DNA of 64,000 nucleotides. Origin: Cryptomeria japonica. Lineage: Eukaryota > Streptophyta > Pinopsida > Cupressales > Cupressaceae. This document shows positions 22,170-33,674 of the stretch, piece by piece; within the stretch, counting starts at the first letter, position 1, and each line of letters starts with the position of its first letter. Under the pieces are notes generated by a model that was given only the letters and a program-made list of their open reading frames with translations, made no database searches and was not told the DNA's origin. The position numbers were made by a program, and so were the translations under genes. The DNA lies in the NCBI RefSeq assembly GCF_030272615.1, contig NC_081407.1, positions 374,591,018-374,655,017 of the forward strand, given 5' to 3'.

Positions 22170-22660
22170 TATTGGATTTTGCCAAGATCAAGGGGTCAAT
22201 GAAATGTACAAAATAGAGACATAATATAGGACAAGAATAAACTGTATTCTCATCAATAGAAAATGATCAACAATCAACTGGATTATCGCCAATACAATGA
22301 ATAGAGGCTTGCTTATATAGGCAAGGCCATATGGATGTATGAGCACACAAATATGACATGTGGCTCAATAAGAAACAAGGGTAGGTAAGAAATAGGTGTG
22401 GGTAGGTAGGAGAAATAATATAATATTCCACATGAGGTGGATCACCCACCGAAGGTGGAATTATCACTCCACAATAAGTGGATATGATAGTGTAATAACA
22501 AGATCAACACCATAAGAGGTGGAATTTCTCCTACACACACTATCCCAATGTGGCACAAACACCCAAGTGTCTCATATCCAAACTACTATGAAATGCATTA
22601 TCCTAAGTAAACTTAAGTAAGTGTAATAATATCCATGATGAATAATTATTTACACCAACA
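22170..22660 (-). mobile_element. 3' LTR of element D
   Basis: 491 bp, minus-strand start TGTTGGTGTAAATAATT, end GGCAAAATCCAATA. Differences from the 5' LTR: the terminal CA is TA here, one C/T change near 22290, and one extra base near 22595. A TATA box (CTATATAAGC on the minus strand) lies at 22311-22320. It does not carry the CCCACC..GTGG block of the other LTRs, so it is another LTR family. Confidence 0.95.
22428..22481. repeat. Three consecutive short palindromes in the D LTR
   Basis: CCAC-ATGAG-GTGG (22428-22440), CCACC-GAA-GGTGG (22446-22458) and CCAC-AATAA-GTGG (22469-22481). The set is repeated in the other LTR (about 26995-27048). They lie in U3, about 110-170 bases upstream of the TATA box. 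Confidence 0.85.
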
Positions 22661-22670
22661 CCCCCCCTTA
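22661..22670 (-). promoter_or_regulatory. Polypurine tract of element D
   Basis: TAAGGGGGGG on the minus strand, touching the 3' LTR. Confidence 0.9.
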
Positions 22671-23032
22671 AGTGCAACTTAGGGGAATGCACTTAAGTCT
22701 ACAATGCAACTGAGCAATGCAAGATGGGTCCCGGCTACGAGGCCATGTTAGGTACCCATGCACAAATGCAAATGCATGCAAACCAATACAATGAAATCTC
22801 TCACAAAGTGGGGAAAGAGAGAAAAACCCAATGGGAAAAAACCCTCCCCCAAAAGAGAGATGAAAGCTATACAAGAGAACTCTCATAGAAGAATGTGAGG
22901 AACAAAACCCCATGTGAGGAAAAAGTCCCCCCCATATGAGAGAAGAAGAGAAGTCAAACTGTGATCCTCCCTCAATGAAGAATCTGCACCAATGATAGAA
23001 GCTCGATGTATGAAGAAACTGCTCCACGAACG

Positions 23033-25165
23033 TCAAACAACATTCCTCCCCTTAGGAAGAAACAAAACCAAAGATGTATCCATGAAGTCTCCCCAATCAT
23101 GAAGGGAAGATGTATGAAGAAAACTCATGATGAAAGGAATCTCTGAAAACTGCTCAAGTGTCCCCATGTCGATGCTAAAAGATACCCCCTCCAAAGGTGG
23201 TGAACTGCTCCACACTACTGAAAAAGGAACTCCAACATCTAGTGAAGATGAATGTAGAACAATATCCAAAGACTCATGTGTCTCCTCAAAGCATAAAGAG
23301 ACCTCCTCCAACTGTTGTACATAAGTATCCACAATCATGTCAACCTCGAAAGAATGATCATGTAGAGAATGAACAAGAGGGTCAGAGTGTGCCCTCGCAA
23401 CAATCGAAGAAGGATCATCTTCATCAAAGAGAAGATGTATGTCATCAATGATGTCTCCCAAATTTGCAATGTAGGATTCCATAAATAAACCTGCAATATC
23501 TGTCAAGTAATCATCCCATGAATCTGAAGCTGGAAGACAATGAATATCCTGCTGCACTGAATCACATGAAGGCAAAACTGTCGCACTATCTGCATCATCA
23601 GGTGCAATAGGTGATGTGATATCAATATGAGGAGATGAAATACAAGACTCAAGAATGGGGGTACATGTGAGAATCCCCATGTTCAAGTGTCCAAAGTTCT
23701 CCTCAAAATCTGAATCATCACAAGAAGTGTGATCATAATGTGTAGAATCATCAAATGTGAAATCATCATCATCAACAAAATCTGAAAAGGAGTATAACCG
23801 AGATGCATGATCAACCACCCCAGTTGCAATGATAGCTCTAGTCTCCATGTCTCTAATGAAAACTGAGTCAGGTGTGAACTCCACAACTCTCTTAGTTGCG
23901 CCATGTGTGATTTGATAGATAGAAAGGAGATTGTTTGTCAAGTGAGGTACACACAACACATCATTGAAGGAGTTATCCCCAATGTCAATAGATCCTTTCC
24001 CAATCACATCCATGTATGTATGATTGCCCATCAAAATCTGACGCATGGTGCAAGGCTCAAATGTAGAGAACATAGACTGCGAAGATGCCATATGATGAGA
24101 AGCCCCTGAATCTAGAAGCCATCTCTCTGAATCATGACTGATAGTAGCACATAGAGCTTTTCCTTTTCCTGTTCCAAAAGAGTGATTTTTTCCACTTGTA
24201 GAAGCCATGAATGCTTGCCCTTTTCCTTTTCAATGTGAGGAAGTGGAAGTTGATGAATCATCCTTCTTGTAGACTTTAGGCAAATCAATGTTATGCTTTT
24301 TGATGATATGTGTGAGCTCATCAATCTTCTTAGTATGGCAACGATGCTCCTCATGACCAATCTTTTTACAATAAGCACAAGTAGGTCTCTCCCTCTTTGT
24401 TGAATTATCTCTCTTGGAAGAGGATTAATCTCCTTGTTTTGGAGAAGATGGTGCTTTTTCTTTAGGTTTTGATTGCCATTTCTTCTTGTTTGAGTTGTCC
24501 TTTCCTTGATTTCCTTTGTTCCCTTGATTTGCCACTAATGCTTGAGACTTAGAAGAAGCCTTAAGAATGCCCATGCTTATCAACTTAGTTTGTTCCATCA
24601 TCAATAGTTCATTGAAAGCATCAAATGTAGGCATTTTGTAGCTTGAACCCATTGTCATCCTATGGGTTTGGAAACTAGAAACAAATGCTGCATATTCTTG
24701 TGGAAGCTTGCCTATCAAGTTGAATATCAATTGAGTATCCTTCTTATCAATGCCACAATCTTTGAGTTGTGCCCTCAACTCATTTTCCTTAGTGACATAA
24801 TCTTGTATAGTATCAAAGTTCTTGGGATCTAACATGGTGAGATCACTATCAATTTGATATCCCCTAATCTCATCAACTTGACCATACAAGTCTTGAAACT
24901 TTTGCCAAGCATCCTTGATTAGAGTACATTTCTCAATATGAAAAATGAGATCCTTTGATACATACTTTCTTAAGGTACCAATTGCCATGATATTTTTAGT
25001 GAGCCAATCTAAGTGACCAACTGGATCAGCCTTAGGATCAACTGGAGAAACAATAGTTCCATCAATGTAATGAGTGAGTCATTTTTCCTTAAGTTTACTC
25101 CATGCATCAATTTTCCAAGTAGCATAGTTATGTGGAGTTAAGAGAGGAAACTTAGAAGAACCCAT
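23033..25165 (-). pseudogene. Gag-protease polyprotein with a novel acidic C-terminus (element D)
   Basis: One frame of 711 codons from ATG at 25165, interrupted by three stops (a TGA where Trp is expected near 25080, TAA at 24425, TGA near 24233). Order: copia UBN2-type Gag (residues about 1-200, with TWKIDAW and KLPQEYAAFVSSF), a CCHC zinc knuckle CAYCKKIGHEEHRC (from residue 263), the aspartic protease active site DSGASHHM (Asp 352) and the LCVPHLTNNLLSI strand. At about residue 492 the pre-integrase phrase GHLNMGIL begins, but no integrase follows. Instead there are some 210 residues rich in Asp, Ser, His and Ile. The three stops all look like single-base changes. The encoded protein could supply particles or protease, but not replicate DNA. 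Confidence 0.85.
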
Positions 25166-26724
25166 AGCAGCAAAAAGGAAGGAACACAAGAGCACAAAAG
25201 CACAAGAGACACCCCCCAAATTCAATCAATCAAAGTACCCCCCCTAAAGTGATGATTTTGGCACTTTATACTTAGTGCGATTACAATGAGCCACTTGCAA
25301 AACAAGACAATGTGGACTTATGATGCAAATTTTACAACTTCTCAAATGAGATACAAGAGACTTCAATCAATAGTGCAATGAATCTAACTGAGATTCAAGC
25401 AAATATACAAGTACCAAGAGAGCCAAAAATGGCCAAGATCTGAAAGTACAATTTCTACTTACAATGACATCAATCTGATAGATCATGTGAAAGTAGATGA
25501 AAAAATACGCACTTTCAAAAAAAAGGGCACCTAAAAAGGAGGTCGTATGACCCCAAACAAAGCCTCTGAAGTTGCAAAAACTGGGATTACTCAGGGACAG
25601 TCACCAAAAACTATATTTTCTGAAAAATCCATGTGTCAAAATCAAAAAATTCTTTCACCACTGCGGAGAGCACAAAATTCTAGCCCATTTCAAAAAAAAT
25701 TGCACCCAAAAAAGAGCAAAAATAAGCAAGTTATGGCCATTTGAAGTTGAACTGCAAAATCAAAAATGCAAATGAGAGGGGGTCCAAAAATTTTCAAACC
25801 CTGCTGATGTGGCGCTGACGTCAGCAATTCACTGGGTTAAATTTGATGGCCGTATGACCATCGCAAAAACTTTGCCCTCTGCTGACTGGGCATACGAAAG
25901 GTACCCGCGGGCCAGTGGCGGGCGCGGGTTCGCCGGTTTGGTTGACTGGTGAGTCCGCGTGGCATCGAGAGGCGGCGGGAGGAGCACGCAGGAGCCGCTG
26001 GGTGGAGACCGACGGTGGCGGGCGGACCTGTGTGGAGCCGGGCGGTGGCGTCGTGGCAGCGGTGGGCAGCGCAGGTTGAAGCAGGGAGGACGCACGAAAT
26101 GAGGATCCGGTGGAAGCAAGCGGACGCCAGAGACTGCAGCTGGTGGCGGTGGTGCTGCCGAGTGCCGGAGACTGGAGGAGCTGGCGCGGGGAGCTGTCGG
26201 CGGCGGAGTCCAGCAGTGATCATTCTGCGACGGCACGGACAGTGAACCGACGGATAGGACGTGGCGTACGGGCTCGGCAGACAGCGTCGTCAGACCTGCA
26301 GATAGGTACTGACTAACAAACCTACGACCTGCAACACGCAGGTACGTTCGGCACGGGGGGGTCTGCGGACCCCCAAAAACCTTTTTTTTTTTTTTTTTTT
26401 TTTCAATTTTTTGATGATTTTTTTCGATTTTTTCATTTTTTTTTTTTGATTTTTCAATTTTTGAAACCAATTTTCAGAAGAAAAAAAAATATTTGAAAAA
26501 AATAAAATAAATTCCGAAAATCCGTACGATATAGCAAAATTGGGGAAAAAAAATTTCTCACCAAAATAGGCCGAATTTATAACCAAAATTCATGGAAACG
26601 GTCTTCCGGACGCAATGGAGAGGTCGGATCTGGTCTAGGACGCCTCCAAAAGATGTTGCTCCTCAGATCTGCCTCTTGACGTCGCAATAATGCCTCTTCA
26701 AGACGAATCAATGAAGCCCCAATA
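25166..26724 (-). other. Long leader of element D with a GC-rich core
   Basis: The 1.56-kb stretch between PBS and Gag ATG. The part at about 25880-26350 is strongly GC-rich, unlike anything else in the window, and on the minus strand has a 213-codon open frame (25829-26470) coding mainly for Pro, Arg, Ser and His. A T-run of 22 bases (about 26382-26403) lies upstream of it in element orientation. The high GC alone favours open frames, so coding is not shown. Confidence 0.6.
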
Positions 26725-26736
26725 GCTTTGATACCA
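26725..26736 (-). promoter_or_regulatory. Primer binding site of element D
   Basis: TGGTATCAAAGC on the minus strand, directly after the LTR end, complementary to an initiator-tRNA-Met type 3' end with small variation. Confidence 0.9.
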
Positions 26737-27226
26737 TGTTGGATTTTGCCAAGATCAAGGGGTCAATGAAATGTACAAAATAGAGACATAATATAGGACA
26801 AGAATAAACTGTATTCTCATCAATAGAAAATGATCAACAATCAACTGGATTATCACCAATACAATGAATAGAGGCTTGCTTATATAGGCAAGGCCATATG
26901 GATGTATGAGCACACAAATATGACATGTGGCTCAATAAGAAACAAGGGTAGGTAAGAAATAGGTGTGGGTAGGTAGGAGAAATAATATAATATTCCACAT
27001 GAGGTGGATCACCCACCGAAGGTGGAATTATCACTCCACAATAAGTGGATATGATAGTGTAATAACAAGATCAACACCATAAGAGGTGGAATTTCTCCTA
27101 CACACACTATCCCAATGTGGCACAAACACCCAAGTGTCTCATATCCAAACTACTATGAAATCATTATCCTAAGTAAACTTAAGTAAGTGTAATAATATCC
27201 ATGATGAATAATTATTTACACCAACA
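26737..27226 (-). mobile_element. 5' LTR of element D
   Basis: 490 bp with intact TGTTGG..AATCCAACA termini on the minus strand. TATA box at about 26880-26887. Near-identical to the 3' LTR. The flank at 27227-27231 is the right CATTC duplication. Confidence 0.95.
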
Positions 27227-27476
27227 CATTCTTCTCAGGAATTGGAGGGTCCACAGCAACAACCAAAGGATTATCAACCTTTTCATTTCCATCATTTGTT
27301 TTCCATGTATCCTCTTCTCTAACTTCTTTCACACTGACCTCTACCTGTTCATCAATCTAGACTTCTGGAATAGAAGTATCATCCACTGTCTACTCGGCTT
27401 TCAGATTGACTTGTGATGTCTTGTCCTGTTCTTCTGGATGAGGTTCTTCTTGCCCTTTAGCCTCATTTACCTCTTA

Positions 27477-27902
27477 CTAATTATCTAACAAAACTTTTGT
27501 CAAAATATTTTTATTCTCCTTTGGAACCTCATCTATCTTTCCTAACATGATTTTATTTACCCTATACTTACTTCTAAATTCATTATTTGTTAATTTGAGA
27601 AATCTATCTATCTCTTCTATAGAAATAACTAAACATAAGCTGACTAATACATACTCCTTCAGTATCTCATCTTCCTTATTTGTCATCTACCTTCTAGCAT
27701 CCAAAATGTCATACAAGCTCTTGGGTATTACTGTTATTAGTTTGATTAGAGCTTTACTGTACACATTTAGGTATTGTACACTAGCCTCTTCTAGTCTTCT
27801 CTTCCCAGATTCATAAAAATTGGCATACCACTCAAATAGTGGCTTCAAGTTACAGTTATTAACTACTTCATTGACAATCTCATCTAATGTTACATACCAC
27901 AA
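27477..27902 (-). pseudogene. Central ORF2 fragment of element E
   Basis: Two adjoining frames (27687-27902, then 27477-27686) correspond to element F ORF2 at about 51430-51680. Shared wording includes YLNVYSKAL versus YLDIYKKVL, and SLYDILDARR versus DLYNKIDARR, followed in both by a Lys/Glu-rich helix. A TAG separates the two pieces. Upstream of 27905 the match to F ends, so the element is truncated there. The protein family is not one I recognise. Confidence 0.65.
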
Positions 27903-27905
27903 ATT

Positions 27906-29475
27906 CTATAAATCAATCTTGAAATAAATTGAGCTCCTCCTAAATCTCCACAAAAATGATTATGAATACTAGGGCATAAATTTATAAATAAATGGGTGAA
28001 GAAACTTGATTAAAAACAAACTCTATAAATCAATAAATGCAAACTCGAGTTTCATAATGGTGTAAATCAGACCTAATGACAAAAATGGTGTAAATCATAC
28101 TTATAGGTCTAACTGACACCAAAGTTGATCAACATGGTGTAGAGTCGGATTTAAAACCCAACTTGACACCAAAATAGGGGACTTAACTTTAAAGTTAAAC
28201 TTTTGAAATTTTAACAAATTGGATGGAATTCCAACCTCAAATACCAAGTATTCAAAGACAAATGAGATGACAAAAATGCCTCATTACTCATCTTAACAGA
28301 AAAGAGTATGAATTCGAGAAAAAATCATAGGGGTTATCCTATTTTCACAAAAAATGAAAACAACGATAATATATACAACTACACACACACACACACACAT
28401 CTATATATGTATTAGAGAAACTGAAATCCAAGTGAAATATATTTGATAAATTTAAATCCAAGGTTTCACTTGTTTGTAGTTCTCTCGCTCGCATAGTCTC
28501 TAACCTTTTCTCCAAGGTTTGTAAGCACTAGCTTCCTCTGATTTTAAAATATATGTTGTCGAATACAAATATTACAATTGAATACTAATAATATTTAAAT
28601 GGCCATAAAAAATACTATCAAATATGCATTAGAAAATAAGAGGAACCATTAAAGATATAGACAACTCAAGATGAGGTAGATATAGGCCTTAGGGCTTTTC
28701 ATATTGCAACCTCAAAATAAAAGGATGATACTCATGATTACCAACTTAGTAGGCTAGAAGTAAAAGTGAACACCAAAAAATAAACAATATTTTTAAATTA
28801 AAGAGAAAAGGAAGAGGACTTGGAAAGTATCAAAATCAAATGAAGAGTTAATGCAATCCACAAGCTCTAATGAAATCGGTAAGGCCCTATAACGACATCA
28901 TTGGAAATTCATGTATGGAAGAATATAATTTTTCTTTCCTATCCTAAAGTTCATCAAGATGACTTGATGCTTGAAACCATGTTACAAAAAGAAATAGACA
29001 TGGGTGAATCTTCCCTCTGACTAAAGTTACAATTTAAAACTAAAAATACCGAAAACCAAAAAAAAAAAAAAAAAAACTAAACAAATTTAATATTACATAT
29101 ACATTTAAAGATTTGTTTCAATTTCCTATTATGATTTGAATAAATTATTTGTAATATTCATATCAACTATATGCATATCGACATGAAAATATTCATACAT
29201 TTTCATTCGTACAAAACAATCATTTTTTATTTGCAATATACACCCTATGTTGAAATACAATAAACCCTATCTTTACATAAAGTTATACAGATTATTTGAA
29301 AATAAACTACTAGAAGAAAGAAGATTGTTCATTACAATGTAGCTTTAAATAGCATCTATATGCATGAAGGCATAAATAGTATAACTTGAAACCTCAAAAA
29401 CAATATAACCTAGCTCCATAACCATATACCTTAAAACCCCATAAAAAATAACTACAATAGACATACATGAAGGCA
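27906..29475. other. Gene-free AT-rich region (probably host sequence)
   Basis: No coding sequence or LTR is recognised. It contains a weak repeat of ATGGTGTAAATCA/ATGGTGTAGAGTC and GACACCAAA (28040-28170), an AC run (28381-28400), an A run (about 29059-29077) and, at its right end, the first unit of a degenerate tandem repeat (about 29361-29465) that continues beyond element F. Confidence 0.55.
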
Positions 29476-29480
29476 TAAAC
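29361..29480 (+). repeat. Degenerate tandem repeat of the host site, units before element F
   Basis: The phrase CATGAAGGCATAAA..AGTATAACT..CTCAAAAACA..CCATAACCATATA..AAAACCCCATAAAA occurs here once in full. Its next unit starts at about 29466 and is cut by element F, resuming at 54160. The period is about 105 bases. Confidence 0.6.
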
Positions 29481-29705
29481 TATTGGCAATTGACACTCAT
29501 CTAGTTTAGTTGTGTTGTCATTGATGGAAACACACATCATTTTGGTTTGGACACTTAACCGGTACTCACTGGTATTCATGATTCAGCAACCGGCATTCAA
29601 GTCATCCAGCAGACAAGGGAAACTACCAAACTAGGAACCGATATATGAGGCCGACATAGGAGATTGATCTGACAAGTTTACATGGCAACAATCAGCAGCA
29701 TCGGT
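29481..29705 (+). mobile_element. 5' LTR of element F, first part
   Basis: Starts TATTGGCAATTGACACTC (terminal TG mutated to TA) and matches 53214-53440 of the 3' LTR. The last five bases, TCGGT, are the target duplication made by element G. Confidence 0.93.
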
Positions 29706-31087
29706 TGTTGGCATTGCACGAAGATTGCATTGAAGAAGATATTAGGAAGTATTGTCATTGATGTCAATAGCAACCAGTAATGAAGCAGTATAGCAACTGG
29801 TAATGAAGTAGTAAAGTAATCGGTAATGAAGCAATGAAGATCAACTGGTAACCCTATCCAGTTGAGAAGAAGAACCCTAACCGATAAAGCTTGAAGATCA
29901 GTTGTGATGATCTATGACCGAGTGATGATCGATGATAAAGATTCCATGTAAGCATGTTGCATGTGATGAGTTTCAAAATGGTTTTGGTGCGTAAAGATAA
30001 CAGATTATCTCGGGAATGATCAAATGCATAGTATGAAGTGACAAACACGTGATGTGTTACTGGATTCAAAGTGCAATGATGCAGGAGTTGTTTTAGATGC
30101 CTAGAAGAATGTAAAGTTGATTGCATGTAATCTAACGGGCAAGATTGAGCCGATGTGTTTGTAATCTCTATGAGAATTTTAGGGTTTGTGTTTTGTTACC
30201 GGCCTAATGTATTTGTTTATAAGGTCGATGAATTGTTTGAATGAGTCATTGGCAAATTTGATTAAGTGTAAAAGTGATTGTTGTCGAACTAGGAGGTGTG
30301 TCTGCAGAATGATGTGAAGGAAGATAGGTGCGGTAAAAGGATCTGATTCAACAAGGAAGTGTTATTACCAGATCGGTCAAGAACCTATTGTTCTCTAACC
30401 ATTACAGCAGTTTGAAATCCCCTAACGAGGTAAGCTCTAACAGGCTTGTTGTTGAAATCTTCTAACCAGGTGATCCATTAGCTTTGATTTGAAATCCTCC
30501 ACCGAGGTTACCTTTAACAAGGTATTTGTAGTCAATCCCTTAACCAGGTGGTCCTTAACCGGATTTGTTCCTAACAGTTAATTCTTGTATAAGCTTCTAA
30601 CAAGGCTTGGCTCCTAACAGGGTAAACTTCAGAAGAATTAAAAATACGTGTGGGTATTCATCCCCATCATGGTTTTTCCCATTTCGGTTTTCACGTGAAA
30701 AATCATTGTGTCAAGTGGTTAATGATTTTGTGGATGTGTTTTTGGTATGGTTGATATGAATGATTGGTAAGTATGCATAGATATATCTAAATGATTGGAA
30801 ATGATCTGAAATATATTATTATTGGTATTAGTGAAGTGGTTTAAGGTTTTGGTCAAGGGATATTTAAGTTTTAGATCTATTGCATTATATCACTGAAGTA
30901 TTAGGGCAACCAGTAAGGTTTAACAATGCAGCTGCAGATTTGTTAAAGTGACTAAACCGGTAAACTTTGTGAGTTGATTTTAAGTTGAGAATAAGTTTGG
31001 AGAAAAGTTAGTTTACTCTTCAACTACTGATTCACCCCCCCCCCTCTAAGTAGTTGAACGGATCTTTAGAGTTTCATCATATTATTA
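29706..31087 (+). mobile_element. 5' LTR of element G
   Basis: 1382 bp. Starts TGTTGGCATTGCACGAAG; ends CATCATATTATTA (terminal CA mutated). It carries TTGTCATTGATGTCAA (29752-29767), the CCCCATCATGGTTTTTCCC block (30662-30699) and GATTCACCCC..CTCTAAGT (about 31029-31050). A TATAA-like TTATAAGG lies near 30217. Confidence 0.92.
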
Positions 31088-31089
31088 CT

Positions 31090-31101
31090 TGGTATCAAAG
31101 C
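31090..31101 (+). promoter_or_regulatory. Primer binding site of element G
   Basis: TGGTATCAAAGC two bases after the LTR end, the same as in H and D. Confidence 0.9.
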
Positions 31102-31158
31102 ATTTCAGGTCCTCTTGAGTATAAGCCTAATAACTTTGAGGAAAAGATCCAGGAGAAA

Positions 31159-32022
31159 ATGATGAAGAGAGAGGGTCTGAAGTTCAATAGAGATAACTAT
31201 AGAATTTGGAATTATAGGATGAATATTTACATCAAGAGCTTGGGAAGTCAGTATTGGGATCATGTTGTTACTAAGTATAATGTGCCTAGTGGAATTCTGA
31301 TAGATGATCAAAAGAAGCAACAATAGGAGAACAATCAAGCATTGGAAGCCATCATCAGTACCTTGTCAGATTTAGAATATGTTGATGTTCATGGATTGGA
31401 GATTGCATATGAAGTGTGGATTAAACTGGAAGATATCTATGGCGATGATGAGCATGTAAAGATACCCAAGGGAGAGAGTCTTAGAGGAAAATTTGATGAT
31501 ATGAGAATGGTTGAAGGTGAGAACATTCAATAGTATGGTCAGAGAATCAATGAGATAGTTGGAGAAATCAAAAGTGCTAGAGGTATAGTGGAGGATGCCA
31601 TTGTGGTTAGCAAGGTATTCAGAACCCTTCTACCAATCTACGCTATCAAAGTTGCAACCATTCAAGAACTCAAATCTATTGACAAGATAAAGGTAACTCT
31701 TGACTCTATCATTGGTAAATTGACTGCATTCGAATTAAATGGTTTTGATGGAAGTGTTCAAAGGTCAGAATCTACATTTAAAGCCTCAGTCTCAATCCCA
31801 CTAGTAAGGAAAAGCATAGAAGTAAGTTACAGTCATGGATCCAGATCTAGTAGAGAGGTAGATGATGATGATAGCTTGATGGAACTCAAAGCATTATTGT
31901 CCAAGCAGTTACCCAGAGGTACAAGTAAGTATAGAGGTAAATTACCACTGAAATGTTTTGCATGTAACCAGATAGGACATATTGCTGCTAACTGTCCTAA
32001 TGGAGATAACGAGGAAAAATGA
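31159..32022 (+). pseudogene. Copia Gag (element G)
   Basis: Particle protein. I start it at the ATGATG of 31159 (MMKREGLKFNRDNYRIWNYRM), which matches the usual copia start with a short lead and the N/DNYxxW motif. In-frame stops at 31324-31326 and 31531-31533 interrupt it. The UBN2-type middle (ALEAIISTLSDLEY.., VWIKLEDIYGDD) is followed by an acidic helix and a CCHC zinc knuckle CFACNQIGHIAANC near 31960-32001. A TGA closes the frame at 32020; the same frame runs on after it to about 32238 with an acidic linker (DEGITDEESKED) that also occurs in H. Confidence 0.85.
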
Positions 32023-32245
32023 GAGAAATATAGGAAGTTTAAAGGTAAAGGAAAAATAAATTGTCTCATTGCAGTGGATGAAGGTATTACAGATGAAGAA
32101 TCCAAGGAAGATACAAATGGGGACTGTTGGCATTATAACAAACAAAGGGAGATTGTTGGTATTCCAATTACAATGAGAGATTGTTGGCATTTCAATAAGG
32201 ATATTGAGAAGGTTGTTGATGACTATGGATATAACTGATTGAGGA

Positions 32246-33674
32246 TGTTCATTGTCTTAATATTATTATTTTGTCATTGATGTCAAGAAATTGATTTTCT
32301 GATTCAGTATGATGTTGCCATATCTTAAGAAGTATGTTTTGAAAAGAGTTAAGATGTCGGTAAAAGACACAGAAAGAATGTAACGAATAAGGGGAGGAAT
32401 AAGTTATTCAATGGGCAACTATTACCGAGTTAGACAATGATGAGATCATGATGTTTAGATTGTTTTGATATCCTACATATGCTATTGTTTGTAAGGTTAA
32501 TACTATACTATGTTACCGAGCAAAGAACCTAGTTGGTAAACCCTAAGGAACCTAGTCGGTAAACCCTAAGGTTATCACTATCGGTTAATGAAGGCAGAAT
32601 GTCTACTGAGTGAAGTTTAGTATTTACCGAGTTGTAACCGAGTAATAACAGAATGCATTGAATGTATAAAAGCATTATTTAATGAAGGAAGCTGATGAGT
32701 TGGAGTTGATTAAATGATTGGTAAGTCGTGCATGAAGTTTGTTAAGAATCTATGGCAATGGAAGATCGGCAAGAAGATCTACAGCTCAGATTGAACCGCA
32801 ATACCTTAGCACAAGTTCCAAGAAATGTATACAAGTTCCAAGGTGAGGTAAAACATTTTCAGATCGAAGGATACATTGAACCTGGTCGAGTTTGAAGATC
32901 TGATGGCTATGATTGATCATGGGAAATGTGATCAAGGAGATTAAGCAGTTAGCAAAATTGTTTATAAATAAGGAACTGTTGATAAACAATGTATGTGGGC
33001 AAGTGTAAGCATAGGAATGCTACATAGTGATTACCGAGCACAGAAGCTTGAAGATCTATTTTGATAACAAAGTACAGAGCCCAGCAGAGGGACAAGATAA
33101 GTCCTATGACTAGATTGTATTGAGAAAATAAGAATCTACTTTAGCATTTGTAGATGTGAAGTTGCAGATATATTTTATTACTGTTATTTTTTGAAGTGGC
33201 AAAAAATCTCTTAACCGAGTGGACTTAACAGTCTTATTTGTAAAACCCTCTAGCAAGGTGACATTTAGATTGAGTGTTTGAAATCCTTTAACAAGGTCAC
33301 CTCTAACAAGGTGAAGATCCTAACAAATCTAAGGTAAATCCCTTAACCGCGTCACATCTAGCAATGTGTTTGTAATCTTTAACAGGATTTGCTTTTAACC
33401 GAGCATACTCTAGAAGAGTATATTTCTTAGTGGGTCTGAAATCCCATAGTGGTTTTTCCCTATTTGGGTTTCCACATTAAATCTGGTGTTATATGTTTTG
33501 TGATCTTATCTATTTATGAGTCCGCGTGCTTTACAGTTTTTCTGATAAGTTTACCGAGGTTGAATCTATTGTTTTTATGGAAGATTAAGTTTGTATGATT
33601 CACCCCCCCCTCTCATCTTGTTAGCTTGGAATCTGTACTAAACATTTAGTATCAGAACTATCAGGGACATTGTC
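32246..33674 (+). mobile_element. LTR with attached PBS-like site inserted in element G
   Basis: A plus-strand LTR: TTGTCATTGATGTCAAG at 32271, CCCATAGTGGTTTTTCCC (33443-33460), GATTCACCCC..CTCTCAT (about 33597-33615), end CTAAACA at 33644, then TTTAGTATCAGAAC, a decayed PBS. No internal genes follow; the element G protein resumes at 33670. The repeat CATTGTC flanks the inserted piece (32250-32256 and 33668-33674). The end resembles that of the leftmost LTR of the window. How the PBS stayed without the rest is unclear. Confidence 0.7.

Larger units (their letters stand above)
22170..27226 (-). mobile_element. Element D: complete, young, non-autonomous copia element
   Basis: Five kilobases, minus strand: 5' LTR 26737-27226, PBS 26725-26736, long leader, one gag-protease reading frame (25165 to 23033), short 3' region, polypurine tract 22661-22670, 3' LTR 22170-22660. 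The LTRs differ at three places only, counted by eye, so the insertion is recent compared with its neighbours. Integrase, reverse transcriptase and RNase H are missing. It is inserted in element E. Confidence 0.95.
19914..27905 (-). mobile_element. Element E: 5'-truncated member of the pol-less F family, split by element D
   Basis: It runs on the minus strand: 3' LTR at 19914-21008, internal sequence at 21009-22164, then (beyond element D) 27232 to about 27905, where recognisable sequence stops. Its protein fragments match ORF2 of element F (51455-52300). The 5' LTR, Gag and the first half of ORF2 are missing. No reverse transcriptase sequence is present. Confidence 0.7.

Noticed and set aside
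25829..26470. 213-codon Pro/Arg/Ser-rich frame on the minus strand as a gene
   Set aside because: High GC removes stop codons; part of it is poly-Lys from a T run, and it lies in the leader of element D. Kept only as a finding on composition.
32246..33644. Ordinary solo LTR
   Set aside because: A PBS-like sequence follows the LTR end directly, which a solo LTR would not retain.
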